A stretch of 64,000 nt of DNA from assembly GCA_015654925.1 (NCBI GenBank), contig JAATFX010000043.1:100288-164287 (forward strand). Direction: 5' to 3'. Within the stretch, counting starts at the first letter, position 1. The number at the start of each line of letters is the position of its first letter. This stretch comes from Enterobacterales bacterium. Lineage in GTDB: Bacteria; Pseudomonadota; Gammaproteobacteria; Enterobacterales; Enterobacteriaceae. Shown piece by piece: positions 20,328 to 29,565 of this stretch. Position numbers and translations under genes: made by a program. The notes under the pieces are model-generated. The model was not told where the DNA came from and did no database searches. It worked only from the letters and a program-made list of their open reading frames with translations.

Positions 20328-21605
20328 CTAAAGGTTCGAGGTGAAATCGCGCCGCGCCTTGCCGGTATAGACCTGGCGCGGGCGGCAAATCTTCAATTGC
20401 TGGGTGTGCATTTCGTTCCAGTGGGCGATCCAGCCGATGGTGCGCCCGACGGCGGAGATGACCGTAAACATCGACGGCGGCAACCCCATGGCCTTGAGAA
20501 TCAGCGCGGTGTAGAAATCCACGCTGGGGTAGAGCTTATTCTCCAGGAAATACGGGTCGGTCAGCGCGATATGCTCCAGCTCCAGGGCCACTTTCAGCAG
20601 GTTGTTTTCCATGCCCAGCTCGTTGAGCACCTCGTGGCAGGTCTTGCGCAGGATGGCCGCGCGCGGATCGACATGATGGTACACGGAATTGCCGAACCCC
20701 AGCAGGCGGAACGAATCGTGACGGTCCTTGACCCGGTTGACAAAGGCCGGGATGCGATCGACGGTGCTGATCTCTTCGAGCATCAGCATGCAGGCCTCAT
20801 TGGCCCCGCCGTGCTTCGGACCCCACATGGACGCCAGGCCGGCGGCGATGCAGGCGAACGGATTGGCGCCGGAGGACCCGGCGGTCCTGACCGTGGTGGT
20901 GGACGGGCATTGTCCATGATCGGCATGCAAAATCAGGATGCGATTCATGGCGCGTTCCAGCACCGGGTTGACTTCGTATTTTTCCGCCGGGATCGCAAAC
21001 AGCATATGCAGGAAATTACCGGCATAGGAGAGCGAATTGCGCGGATAGACCGACGGCTGCTCAATGGAGTATTTATAACACATGGCCGCCACGGTGGGCA
21101 TTTTGGATAGCAGCCTGACCGCCGCCAGCTCCCGGTGCTCGGCGTTATCCACGTGCAGCGCATCGTGATAAAACGCCGCCAGGGCGCCCACCACCGCGCA
21201 CATCAGCGCCATGGGATGGGAGTCGCGGCGAAATCCGCTGAGCATCCGGGTCATTTGCTGGTTAATCAGCGTGTGGCGGGTGATCGCATCGGTGAAACGG
21301 TCGTACTCTTCACGGGAGGGGGCGTCGCCGTGCAGCAGGATATAACAGACCTCGGGGAAGGAGCAGCGCTCCGCCAGTTGATCGACCGGAAAGCCGCGGT
21401 GCAGCAATACGCTGTTGCGCCCGTCAATATAGGTGATGGCGGATTCGCAGCTCGCGGTGTTGGCGAATCCCGGATCGAAGGTATACAGCTCTTGCGCGGC
21501 GAACGGCCGGATGTCCACGGCGGCGGGGCCTACCGCCGCCGGATGCAGATCCAGTTCCACGGCTTGGTGCTGGTCGAGCGTAAGCGTGGCTTTTTTTCCC
21601 GTCAT
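20328..21605 (-). CDS. Divergent type II citrate synthase paralogue lacking catalytic His305
   Basis: A 425-residue protein aligned end to end with E. coli GltA (427): TFDPGFANTASCESAITYID, SYAGNFLHMLF, RTAGSSGANPFACIA, the GPKHGGANE His265 (E. coli His264), and Asp363 (E. coli Asp362) are all present. However the segment GFGHRVYK that holds catalytic His305 reads GFGNSVYH here, so His becomes Asn306 and the next Arg becomes Ser. HADHEQNAS also reads HADHGQCPS. Arginines of DPRA and RPRQ remain. The usual sdh neighbours are missing. Either a specialised synthase with altered reaction or a weakly active copy. The ATG at 21605 is preceded by GGGAG. Confidence 0.88.
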   Translation of the reverse strand: MTGKKATLTLDQHQAVELDLHPAAVGPAAVDIRPFAAQELYTFDPGFANTASCESAITYIDGRNSVLLHRGFPVDQLAERCSFPEVCYILLHGDAPSREEYDRFTDAITRHTLINQQMTRMLSGFRRDSHPMALMCAVVGALAAFYHDALHVDNAEHRELAAVRLLSKMPTVAAMCYKYSIEQPSVYPRNSLSYAGNFLHMLFAIPAEKYEVNPVLERAMNRILILHADHGQCPSTTTVRTAGSSGANPFACIAAGLASMWGPKHGGANEACMLMLEEISTVDRIPAFVNRVKDRHDSFRLLGFGNSVYHHVDPRAAILRKTCHEVLNELGMENNLLKVALELEHIALTDPYFLENKLYPSVDFYTALILKAMGLPPSMFTVISAVGRTIGWIAHWNEMHTQQLKICRPRQVYTGKARRDFTSNL

Positions 21606-21716
21606 GTCTTGTATTCTCCCGTGCGAATAATTGAATGTTTTAACATTACTCGTCTGGGGAGGGATAAACCAGAGGGAAAAATCAATCCAGAGCACGCTTT
21701 TGCCAACCCGCACGGG

Positions 21717-22631
21717 TTATTTCAGCGCCAGGCTCTCCTGCGGCCCGAAACCGGTGAGGATAAGTTCGGTGCCGCTGAGTTCCGCCACCGCGAACGGTAT
21801 TCCATCGGCGCCGTCCACCATGCCTTTGAGCGTGATGAAATCGGTATGGTCGATGCGCTGGTAGCCTCCCCCGTGCTGATGGCCGCCAAAATATGCGCGC
21901 GCCCGATAGCGGCGCAGCAATTGCACCACCGGCTCATTATTCCACAGATTATGTTTGTCCCGCGGCGCCAGGGGATAATGCCCCAATACGATAATGATCT
22001 CCTGCCGTTCGGCGGCTCCTTGCAGCGCCAGCTCCAGCCAGCGCAGCTGCGCAGCGCCCAGCGCGCCGTTCCAGGGCTGCGCCTGGGGTCGGCCCGCGGC
22101 CAGCGTCTCGGCCAGCATACGCTGCGCCTGCTGGTATTCGTCGCCGTTGGCCGGGTTGCAGTACAGGCTGAGGTCGTTGCCGTCGATGGCGATAAAGCGA
22201 TAGCCGGCCACGGCGAACTGGAAATAATGTTTGGGCAGGCCCAGCGGGGGCCGCTGGGCGTAAAGATGGCGCGAAACAACATCCGCGTCATGATTGCCCA
22301 TTACCGTCAGATGGGGATGCCGCAGTTGGCGATACAGCGGCAAAATGTCGGCGAAAGCCGACCAATCCCGGTCCACCAGATCCCCGAGCGTGACGACAAA
22401 ATCCAGATCGCGCCGGTTAAGCTCGGCCACGGCGTCGGCGAGTTTGCCCAGGCTGCGGCGATAGTGGCGGTTATTGCGCGCATCGGGTTCGGCGTCGGCA
22501 TATTGCGGATCGGCCAGCAGCCCGAAACGCACCCGCCGGGACCGGTTGCTGCCGGCAATCGCCGGCACGCGGTAAAATTCGCTTACCTCGCCCAGCGCAA
22601 GCCGTTGCGCGGGCATCAGTGATGGAATCAT
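21717..22631 (-). CDS. Calcineurin-type metallophosphoesterase (ADP-ribose/CDP-alcohol diphosphatase-like)
   Basis: A 304-residue metallophosphoesterase. Metal-binding motifs appear in order: LLADPQYAD, GDLVDRD, GNHD, GHYPL and GGHQHGGG. The first motif has DPQ in place of DxH, a feature of ADPRibase-Mn/CDP-alcohol pyrophosphatase proteins. No signal peptide is visible, so it is likely cytoplasmic. The ATG at 22631 follows CGGAGC. It is the last gene of an ABC importer operon, starting 20 bp after a permease, suggesting that it hydrolyses a phosphodiester or nucleotide-linked compound brought in by the transporter. Confidence 0.83.
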   Translation of the reverse strand: MIPSLMPAQRLALGEVSEFYRVPAIAGSNRSRRVRFGLLADPQYADAEPDARNNRHYRRSLGKLADAVAELNRRDLDFVVTLGDLVDRDWSAFADILPLYRQLRHPHLTVMGNHDADVVSRHLYAQRPPLGLPKHYFQFAVAGYRFIAIDGNDLSLYCNPANGDEYQQAQRMLAETLAAGRPQAQPWNGALGAAQLRWLELALQGAAERQEIIIVLGHYPLAPRDKHNLWNNEPVVQLLRRYRARAYFGGHQHGGGYQRIDHTDFITLKGMVDGADGIPFAVAELSGTELILTGFGPQESLALK

Positions 22632-22651
22632 TAATCGGGCTCCGTGTGGCG

Positions 22652-23497
22652 TTAACGAATGCCGGCGCGCATAAAGGATTGCACGAACCGGCGCTGGAAA
22701 AGCAGGAACAGGCCCAGCAGGGGCAGGGAGGTCATCAGGGTGGCGGCGCTGATTAATGCCCACTGCACGCCCTGTTCCGGCGCGGAAAACAGCTGCAACC
22801 CCACCGTCAGCGGACGAACCCGCACCGAATCGGTAATCACCAGCGGCCACAGGAAGTCGTTCCAGTGAAAGCTGATAGAGACCAGGGTAAAGGCAATATA
22901 AACCGGTTTCGCCAGCGGTATATAGATCCGCCACAGGATATAAGCGCGGCTGGCCCCCTCGATAATCGCCGCTTCTTCCAGCACGAGCGGGATGCTTTTA
23001 AAGGTCTGGCGCAGCAAGAAGATGGCAAAGGCTGACGCAAAATAGGGCAAAGCGATGCCCAAAAGCGTATCGCGCAGCCCCAGCGCCCCGATGGTCTGGT
23101 AATTATTCAGGATCAGGACGTCCGGGCTAATCATCAGTTGCAGCAGGATCAGCGAAAAAATCACTCCCGCCCCCTTCAGGCGAAAGCGCACCAGCGCATA
23201 GGCCGCCAGCGTCGCCAGGATCAACTGGCATACCACGATCATCAATACCAGGGCGATGGTATTGATAAAATAGCGTCCGAAAGGCGCGGCCTGCCAGGCC
23301 TGGATAAAATTGCGGCCGGTCAGCGGCGAGAACAGGGTGAAACTGCCTTGCTCAGCGGCGGGGTGGACGGCGACCCATAGGGATACCAGGATCGGCAATA
23401 TCCATACCAACGCCCCGGCCCAGGTCGCCAGGGTCCAGACCCAGCGGCCACGCCTGGCGGTACGGGTTACGGCGGTCAGGCCCAGGGTAGGATTCAT
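22652..23497 (-). CDS. ABC sugar/glycerophosphate-type permease (UgpE/MalG-like)
   Basis: A 281-residue inner-membrane permease with about six helices and the EAA loop (EEAAIIEGASRAYILWRIYI). Class CUT1 features and order beside a UgpA-like permease support a binding-protein-dependent carbohydrate or glycerol-3-phosphate importer. Its ATG overlaps the stop of the preceding permease by 4 bp. Confidence 0.9.
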   Translation of the reverse strand: MNPTLGLTAVTRTARRGRWVWTLATWAGALVWILPILVSLWVAVHPAAEQGSFTLFSPLTGRNFIQAWQAAPFGRYFINTIALVLMIVVCQLILATLAAYALVRFRLKGAGVIFSLILLQLMISPDVLILNNYQTIGALGLRDTLLGIALPYFASAFAIFLLRQTFKSIPLVLEEAAIIEGASRAYILWRIYIPLAKPVYIAFTLVSISFHWNDFLWPLVITDSVRVRPLTVGLQLFSAPEQGVQWALISAATLMTSLPLLGLFLLFQRRFVQSFMRAGIR

Positions 23498-24417
23498 TGA
23501 TAAAACGTCCGTTTATCCAGCAGGGTGAATTTTATCAGCGCGATGGCCGCCAGGATCGCCAGCAGCACCGACGTCATGGCGGCCGCATAATGCAGATCCC
23601 AATAGCTGAACGCCGTGCGGTAAATATAAAACAGCAATAAATGCGTGCTGTTGTCCGGGCCGCCGTTGGTCATGGTCACGACCTGATCGACGATGCGAAA
23701 CGCGTTCATCGACGCATTGATTAAGATAAACAGCGTGGTGGGCATTAACAGCGGCCATTGAATCCGCCGGAAGAAGTAGCACCGCGATGCCCCTTCGATA
23801 TCGGCGGCCTCTCCCAGGCGCGGGTCGATTTGTTGCAGCGCCGCCAAATAAAAAATCATAAAAAATCCCGCTTCGCGCCAGACCGATACCGCCATCAGAC
23901 AATAAAGCGCGGTATCGGGGTTCCCCAGCCAATTGACCGCCGGCAGCGAAAACCAGGCGAGAAACTGATTAAGCAGGCCGATTTGCGGGCTATAGAAAAA
24001 TAGCCATAAATTGGCAATGGCCACCATGGGCAGCAGCGAGGGAATAAAAAAAGCGGCGCGCGCCATGGCGCCGCCGCGCAGGCGGCGATTAACCGCCAGG
24101 GCCATCAGCAGGGCCAGGCCGACCGCCAGGGGGATGGTAACGGCCGCGTAGAGCAGGTTGTTGCGCAGGGCCAGCATAAAAGTGTCGTCATCAAGCAGCG
24201 CCCGGTAGTTATCCAGGCCGGCGAAAGGGTCCGGCGCGCCGTTGCGCCCGGCGCTGAATACGCTCTGCCACAGGGTCGCCACGGCCGGATAGTGGGTAAA
24301 CGCCAGCAAAAACGCCCCCGCCGGCAGCAGTAGCAGATAACCATAGAGCTGCCGGTTGATGCCGCCATTACGCGAGACGCGGCCGGCTACGCCGCCTGAT
24401 ATCGGCCAAAGTGCCAT
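23494..24417 (-). CDS. ABC sugar/glycerophosphate-type permease (UgpA/MalF-like)
   Basis: A 307-residue permease with six predicted helices and an EAA loop (GEAADIEGASRCYFFRRIQW). The MTNGGPDNSTHLLLFYIYRTAF segment is typical of UgpA-like subunits. It begins 10 bp after the binding-protein gene and overlaps the next permease by 4 bp, forming a heterodimeric channel. Confidence 0.9.
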   Translation of the reverse strand: MALWPISGGVAGRVSRNGGINRQLYGYLLLLPAGAFLLAFTHYPAVATLWQSVFSAGRNGAPDPFAGLDNYRALLDDDTFMLALRNNLLYAAVTIPLAVGLALLMALAVNRRLRGGAMARAAFFIPSLLPMVAIANLWLFFYSPQIGLLNQFLAWFSLPAVNWLGNPDTALYCLMAVSVWREAGFFMIFYLAALQQIDPRLGEAADIEGASRCYFFRRIQWPLLMPTTLFILINASMNAFRIVDQVVTMTNGGPDNSTHLLLFYIYRTAFSYWDLHYAAAMTSVLLAILAAIALIKFTLLDKRTFYQ

Positions 24418-24427
24418 CGCCGTCCGC

Positions 24428-25717
24428 CTATTGGTAGCGTTTTAACAGACGATCGGCCTGCTGCTGGGCGGCGGCCAGGCCCTCTAGCGGGGTTTTACCC
24501 CCGGTCACCGCCGATTCTACCGCGCGGTTTAACAGATCCTGGATTTGCACGCTGTTGTACGTGGAAAGTTCGGGCTGGGAGTAGTTAAGCTGCTCGCGCG
24601 CCACCAGGGCCTGCGGCACTTTAACGGCATAGGCTTTCATTACAGGAGTTTCCCAGGCGGCGGGGGAGGTGGCTACATAACCGGTGGCAATGCTCCATCT
24701 GGCGGCCTGTTCAGGCGCCGATACCCAGCGCATAAAGGTGATGGCCGCCTGCTGCTGTTCCGGCGTGGTATTTTTAAACAAATAGAGATTGCCGCCGCCG
24801 GTGGGGCTGCCGCGCTGGGTTTTTTCCGGCAGCATGGCGATGCCGAACGGGAATTTGGCATTGTCGCGCACCGTCGCCAGGTTGCCGGTGGTGGTCACCA
24901 TCATGGCGGTCTTGCCGTCAATAAAATCCTGCGGCGTGGTGCCCCAGGCGATGGCGCCCTTGGGGGATACGGCATATTTTTGCGCCAGGTCGGTCAACCA
25001 GGCCAGGGCTTCGACATTGGCGGGGGTATTAAAATTCACCGCGGTGCCCTGGCCATTATCCAGCCGGCTGCCGTTGGTGGCCGCGATGCCCTGGAAATTC
25101 CAGTAGCCGTTGGGCGTGGAGGGGATTTCAATGCCCCATTGCTTCACCTCGCCGCCGCCGCGCACCACCAGTTTTTGGCCGAAATCCACCACTTGCTGCC
25201 AATTGGCCGGCGGGGTGTCCGCATCCAGGCCGGCGGCCTGGAAGGCCTGTTTATTCCAGTACAGCACCACGGTGGAACGCTGGAAGGGTATGCTCCAGAT
25301 CTTATTGTCGATCTTGCGGATAAACGCCGGATAAAAACCGTTCAGCCAGGTTTTACCCGCCTCGTCGTTCACCAGGTCGCTTACCGGCATAATCGCGCCG
25401 GCGTCGATCAGGGAGTAAACCTCGATATCGCCAATCACCGCGATCTGCGGCGCATTGCCGCCGCGAAAAGCGGTCAGGGCCTTGGTCACCGTCGTGGCGT
25501 AGTCGCCGGTATAGACGGGCTGGATGCTGATATCGGGATATACTTTCTCAAAATCGCCCACCAATTCCTCGACGGTATGGCTCACCTTTCCCCCGACGGC
25601 GATGGGGTAGTACATTTGCAGCCGCACGGGATCATTGGCCAGGGCCTGCGTGGACAGGGTCGCCAGCACCACGGCCGCGGCGGTGAGCCGCCGGGACAAA
25701 CGGATAACGAGAGCCAT
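24428..25717 (-). CDS. ABC extracellular solute-binding protein, family 1 (UgpB-like)
   Basis: A 429-residue periplasmic binding protein. A signal peptide (residues 1-27, ending STQALA) precedes the mature protein. The region FEKVYPDISIQPVYTGDY and the end GGKTPLEGLAAAQQQADRL parallel UgpB, which binds glycerol-3-phosphate and glycerophosphodiesters, but identity is modest. The ATG at 25717 follows AAGGA; the frame extends upstream to 25810 without function. Ligand unknown; context with a phosphoesterase favours a phosphorylated or diester compound. Confidence 0.88.
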   Translation of the reverse strand: MALVIRLSRRLTAAAVVLATLSTQALANDPVRLQMYYPIAVGGKVSHTVEELVGDFEKVYPDISIQPVYTGDYATTVTKALTAFRGGNAPQIAVIGDIEVYSLIDAGAIMPVSDLVNDEAGKTWLNGFYPAFIRKIDNKIWSIPFQRSTVVLYWNKQAFQAAGLDADTPPANWQQVVDFGQKLVVRGGGEVKQWGIEIPSTPNGYWNFQGIAATNGSRLDNGQGTAVNFNTPANVEALAWLTDLAQKYAVSPKGAIAWGTTPQDFIDGKTAMMVTTTGNLATVRDNAKFPFGIAMLPEKTQRGSPTGGGNLYLFKNTTPEQQQAAITFMRWVSAPEQAARWSIATGYVATSPAAWETPVMKAYAVKVPQALVAREQLNYSQPELSTYNSVQIQDLLNRAVESAVTGGKTPLEGLAAAQQQADRLLKRYQ

Positions 25718-25787
25718 GTTTTTTCCTTTGACATCAGAGGTAATGGAAAGGGTAAGCGCGCCATGCCGGGCGGCGGCGCAGTCGCGC

Positions 25788-26885
25788 TTAACCCGCCGAA
25801 AAACGTTCAAGGTATCCAGCCTGCCGGTCCGGCCGATCCCCGGCCGGCATTCGTTTGCCGGTGGACGCTGAAAATAAGTACTGCGCCGCCGCGGGCCAGC
25901 TCAGGCCAATCGTATCGCGCGGGGTAAAGCGCTTCATGCCCGCCACCTTGATGGTGATGGTGTCCGCCATGCCCGGCAGCGCGCAGATCATCAGGGTATA
26001 CGCGCCCATATATTCATAATTGACGATTTGGCAGGCCAGCATGCCCCGGCCGGCCGGGGTGATGGTAATATCCTCGGCCCGGATGCCCAGGCAGAACTGC
26101 GCCGGCGCGTGCGGCGCATCGCCGGGCGCCGGGATAAATTCGCCCTGCTGGAAGAGCGGGATAATATTCATCGACGGTGAACCGATAAATTGCGCGGTAA
26201 AAATATCCGCAGGGCAGTTATATAAATTGTCCGGCGTGCCCTGCTGCACGATGCGGCCGTCCCGCAACAAAATAATCCGGTCCGCCATGCTCATGGCTTC
26301 GGTTTGATCGTGGGTAACATAGATCATGGTCAGGCCGAGTTTTTTTTGCAGCGCGCAAATCTCGCGCCGCATGCTCTGGCGCAGCTTGGCATCCAGGTTG
26401 GACAGCGGCTCGTCCATCAGGCACAGCTTGTGATTGGCTATCACCGCCCGTCCCAATGCCACCCGCTGCTGCTGCCCGCCGGACAGCTGGGCCGGCAGCC
26501 GATCGAGCAGCGTATCAAGCTCCATCAGGACGCTCACTTCGGCCAGCCGCGCCGCGAAGCCGCGTTTATCTTCCCCCCGGGCCCGCAGCCCGAACAGCAG
26601 GTTTTCCCGCACGCTCAGATGGGGGAACAGCGCATAGGACTGAAACACCATGGAGAGGCGGCGCCGCGATGGCGGCAGATCGGTTACGTCCGCCCGCTGT
26701 ATCTCCAGCAGCCCGCTGTCGGCCTGTTCCAGGCCGGCGATAACGCGCAGCAGGGTGGTTTTGCCGCATCCGGACGGCCCCAGCAAGGCGACGAAATCCC
26801 CTTCCGCGACGGTGAAGCTGATGTCGTCCAGAGCCCGTTTAGTGCCCCAGGCCTTGGTAATCGAGTGCAGCGCTAAATAGGTCAT
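25788..26885 (-). CDS. ABC importer ATP-binding protein (UgpC/MalK-like)
   Basis: A 365-residue ATPase with Walker A GPSGCGKTT, signature LSGGQQQR, Walker B LCLMDEPLSNLDAKLR and a C-terminal TOBE-type regulatory region (from about 240). First gene of the operon ATPase, binding protein, two permeases, phosphoesterase. A gap of 70 bp separates it from the binding-protein gene, which may allow a separate start or mRNA processing so that the binding protein is made in excess. No operator was seen upstream. Confidence 0.92.
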   Translation of the reverse strand: MTYLALHSITKAWGTKRALDDISFTVAEGDFVALLGPSGCGKTTLLRVIAGLEQADSGLLEIQRADVTDLPPSRRRLSMVFQSYALFPHLSVRENLLFGLRARGEDKRGFAARLAEVSVLMELDTLLDRLPAQLSGGQQQRVALGRAVIANHKLCLMDEPLSNLDAKLRQSMRREICALQKKLGLTMIYVTHDQTEAMSMADRIILLRDGRIVQQGTPDNLYNCPADIFTAQFIGSPSMNIIPLFQQGEFIPAPGDAPHAPAQFCLGIRAEDITITPAGRGMLACQIVNYEYMGAYTLMICALPGMADTITIKVAGMKRFTPRDTIGLSWPAAAQYLFSASTGKRMPAGDRPDRQAGYLERFSAG

Positions 26886-27028
26886 ATGATGATGTCGGCT
26901 ATCTATCCATGGACGATAAGAAACGGGCGATACGAAACCGGGCGATGAACAACTGGAATCAGCATAGGGAGGGAAAATGACGGTTTTATAGCACCAACAT
27001 GACAGTTGCGTGGCGTACGCTACTCGGC

Positions 27029-27064
27029 GCCGCCGTCCCCCACGGCGCGGCGGGGGACGGCGGC
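27029..27064 (-). terminator. Terminator-like hairpin after fdhE
   Basis: Perfect 13-bp stem (GCCGCCGTCCCCC at 27029-27041 with 27052-27064) 8 bp beyond the fdhE stop, between it and the next operon. No U-run follows on the minus strand. It probably ends the fdoGHI-fdhE transcript. Confidence 0.6.
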
Positions 27065-27071
27065 GGCGCGC

Positions 27072-27986
27072 TTAACCGGCGGGGAATAAAAACGGATTGA
27101 TGCTGCTGCGGCTAAATCCCTGCGCCTCCAGTTTGGCGTCCAGGATAATCGACGCCAAATCATCGGCCACGGCATCCACCGCCGCGTCCCGGTCCTGAAA
27201 CAGGATTTTAAGATAGCTGTCGCAGTGGCCGCAGCTCTCCGCTTTCACCGCCGCCTGCCGATCGTCCAGGGACCAATAGACCAGATCGTCGCTTTGCTCG
27301 CAGTTGCTGCATACCGCCCGCACCATATGCCATTCGCTTTCGCATAGCGCGCAGTGCAGGTAGCGCAGTCCGGGCACGGTGCCTTTGCCCTGGATTACGC
27401 TGGCCACCGGCGCGCTGCCGCAAATCGGGCAAAATTGCCGCTGCCCGCCGTCGGCGCGGGCCTGGCCGCGCACCCGGGCCGCCATTTGCGCCCAGTACAA
27501 GGACAGCGCCGCCCACAAGAATACGGCCAGGTCGCTGCCCACCGCCGCCAAATCGCCGTCCAGCAGCGACTGCGCCCGGTTCTCCAGCCCATCGTCGGTT
27601 AACGCCGCCAGGCTATCAAGGGCCTGGCGCACGGCGGGGGAGGCGTCCGGGCGCAGTTCGGCGACCAATCGGCGCAGCATCCGTCGCCATTGGGGGGCGC
27701 GGCGCAGCGCGGCGGCGGCCAGGGGCGGCGCGCCATCTTCGGCGGACGGCAGGCCGGCATCCGCGTCCAGCGGCATGGCGTGCAAGACCCGCAGCTGGGC
27801 GCTCGCCACGCCGGCGGCAAACGTTAAATAGTCCCCAAACGGGTGGCCCGCCGCCAACTGCCGCAGCCGGTCGGCCCGGCGCTGGTAAAGCTGGGGCAAG
27901 TCGGTCCGCAGCAGGGGCTGGATGGCCGATACGGCGTCCAGCGGCCATGCGGCCAGCTGCGCTTCGGGAATAATCCGGATCGCCAT
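27072..27986 (-). CDS. fdhE: Formate dehydrogenase accessory protein FdhE
   Basis: A 304-residue cytoplasmic protein needed for maturation of respiratory formate dehydrogenases. Two rubredoxin-like iron sites are formed by CPICGS, CALCES, CSNCEQ and CGHCDS. The ending SSINPFLFPAG matches E. coli FdhE. Its ATG overlaps the fdoI stop by one base, making it the last gene of the operon, as in the E. coli fdoGHI-fdhE cluster. Confidence 0.96.
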   Translation of the reverse strand: MAIRIIPEAQLAAWPLDAVSAIQPLLRTDLPQLYQRRADRLRQLAAGHPFGDYLTFAAGVASAQLRVLHAMPLDADAGLPSAEDGAPPLAAAALRRAPQWRRMLRRLVAELRPDASPAVRQALDSLAALTDDGLENRAQSLLDGDLAAVGSDLAVFLWAALSLYWAQMAARVRGQARADGGQRQFCPICGSAPVASVIQGKGTVPGLRYLHCALCESEWHMVRAVCSNCEQSDDLVYWSLDDRQAAVKAESCGHCDSYLKILFQDRDAAVDAVADDLASIILDAKLEAQGFSRSSINPFLFPAG

Positions 27987-28636
27987 TAGCTTCCGTCCTT
28001 ACGGTTTTTCGCCGGCAGGGCGTTTTTTTCGCACAGTTCGCGATACCAGCGCGGATGGTGTTTTTTGGCCCAGGCCGCCGGCACCCAGCCCTCAACCATG
28101 GCGGTAATGGTGCCCTTGACCCACAGGGCCGCATAGATATGCACCATGATCACCATAATCAGCCCCACCGCCGACACCGAATGCACCAATAGGGCGAGGC
28201 GGATCAGCGGGATGGGGAAGTAGCCGGCGAACCAGGGCCGCCAGATCATGACGCCGGTGGCCAGCAATAACAGCAAACAAATAATCGCCGCCCAAAAGAC
28301 GCATTTTTGACCGAAGTTATAGCGTCCGGTGTCGCCCACTTCCTGGTTTTGCGCGATTTTGTAGATATTTTTGGCCCAATAAATATCGTCGCGGTTGATC
28401 AGGTTGTGCCGCCAATAGCGCAGGAACATCAGCATAAACGCGCAAAACATCACCACTCCGGCAAACGGGTGCAGGATGCGCGCCAGCTGCGGGGTGCCGA
28501 AGATATTCATCAGCCAGTTAAAAGAGGGGAAGAAAAATCCCAGGCCGCTGAGGGAAACCAGCACAAAGCAGAACGCCACGATCCAGTGGTTGATTCGTTC
28601 CGGCGCGCTGTAACGCACAATCCGCCGCTGTTTCAT
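27986..28636 (-). CDS. fdoI: Formate dehydrogenase-O cytochrome b556 subunit
   Basis: A 216-residue four-helix inner-membrane cytochrome b that passes electrons from the FdoH iron-sulfur chain to quinone. The opening [15 protein letters not shown], the [15 protein letters not shown] segment and [20 protein letters not shown] are nearly identical to E. coli FdoI. Haem-ligating His residues lie in the helices (INHW, LHPF, VHS, VHIY). The start overlaps fdoH by 4 bp. Confidence 0.95.
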   Translation of the reverse strand: MKQRRIVRYSAPERINHWIVAFCFVLVSLSGLGFFFPSFNWLMNIFGTPQLARILHPFAGVVMFCAFMLMFLRYWRHNLINRDDIYWAKNIYKIAQNQEVGDTGRYNFGQKCVFWAAIICLLLLLATGVMIWRPWFAGYFPIPLIRLALLVHSVSAVGLIMVIMVHIYAALWVKGTITAMVEGWVPAAWAKKHHPRWYRELCEKNALPAKNRKDGS

Positions 28637-29553
28637 TTACGATCCTCCTGTTGATGATCCGGACCCTGGTCGATATCGCTATCGTCATCGTCGTCATCAT
28701 CGGCCCGGTTGGGACCGATGCCCACATAATGGAATACCGTGGCGGCGAAAATGGCCGCGAACCCCACGGCCGCCAGCGGTTTCCATACCCCCTTCCAAAA
28801 CGTCACCGTCGGGCTGATGGTCGGGTTATCCGGCAGGCCGTGATAAAGCTGCGGCCGATCCGCGTGCTGCAAGACATACATCACATGGGTGCCGCCCACG
28901 CCGGCGGGATCGTAGAGCCCGGCATTCTTGAACCCGCGGCTATTGAGTTCGTCCACCCGCTCCGCCGCCAGCGTCTTCATTTCCGCCTTGGTGCCGAAAT
29001 GAATGGCGCCGGTGGGGCAGGTTTTCACGCAGGCCGGCTCCTGGCCGACCCCGACCCTATCGACGCACAGGGTGCATTTATAGGCCCGGTTATCCTGTTT
29101 ATTAATGCGCGGTATGTCGAATGGACAGCCGGCGATACAGTAGCCGCAGCCGATGCAGTGCTCGGACTGGAAATCGACGATGCCGTTGGCGTACTGGATA
29201 ATGGCCCCTTCCGCCGGACAGGCTTTCAGGCAGCCCGGATCGGCGCAGTGCATGCAGCCGTCCTTGCGGATCAGCCATTCGAGCCGGTCGTCCTGCTCCA
29301 CCTCGGAAAAGCGCATTACCGTCCAGGACTTGGCGCTCAGATCGAGGGGATTGTCATAGACCCCCACGTTGATGCCCACCTCGTCGCGCAGATCGTTCCA
29401 CTCCGAACAGGCCACCTGGCAGGCCTTGCAGCCGATGCAGGTGGTCACGTCGATAAGCTTGGCCACCTTTTCCTGGAAATCGCGGGCGCGCGGCGCCGGG
29501 GTGAAACCATTGGTGGCGGATTTACGGATAATATCCTGTGATTGCATGGCCAT
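28633..29553 (-). CDS. fdoH: Formate dehydrogenase-O iron-sulfur subunit
   Basis: A 306-residue subunit with four ferredoxin-type Cys clusters (for example [42 protein letters not shown]) carrying electrons from FdoG to FdoI, and a single C-terminal membrane helix (about 255-280). The N-terminus [16 protein letters not shown] matches E. coli FdoH. The tail after the helix is unusually acidic, with seven Asp in a row, and a few residues longer than usual. It starts 12 bp after fdoG. Confidence 0.95.
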   Translation of the reverse strand: MAMQSQDIIRKSATNGFTPAPRARDFQEKVAKLIDVTTCIGCKACQVACSEWNDLRDEVGINVGVYDNPLDLSAKSWTVMRFSEVEQDDRLEWLIRKDGCMHCADPGCLKACPAEGAIIQYANGIVDFQSEHCIGCGYCIAGCPFDIPRINKQDNRAYKCTLCVDRVGVGQEPACVKTCPTGAIHFGTKAEMKTLAAERVDELNSRGFKNAGLYDPAGVGGTHVMYVLQHADRPQLYHGLPDNPTISPTVTFWKGVWKPLAAVGFAAIFAATVFHYVGIGPNRADDDDDDDSDIDQGPDHQQEDRK

Positions 29554-29565
29554 CGCTTGCGCTCC

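Noticed and set aside
21135..22622. 495-codon rightward frame across the citrate synthase and phosphoesterase genes
   Set aside because: It spans two real genes on the other strand and has no recognisable domain.
24545..25927. 460-codon rightward frame opposite the ABC binding-protein gene
   Set aside because: Antisense shadow, glycine/histidine-rich, no domain.
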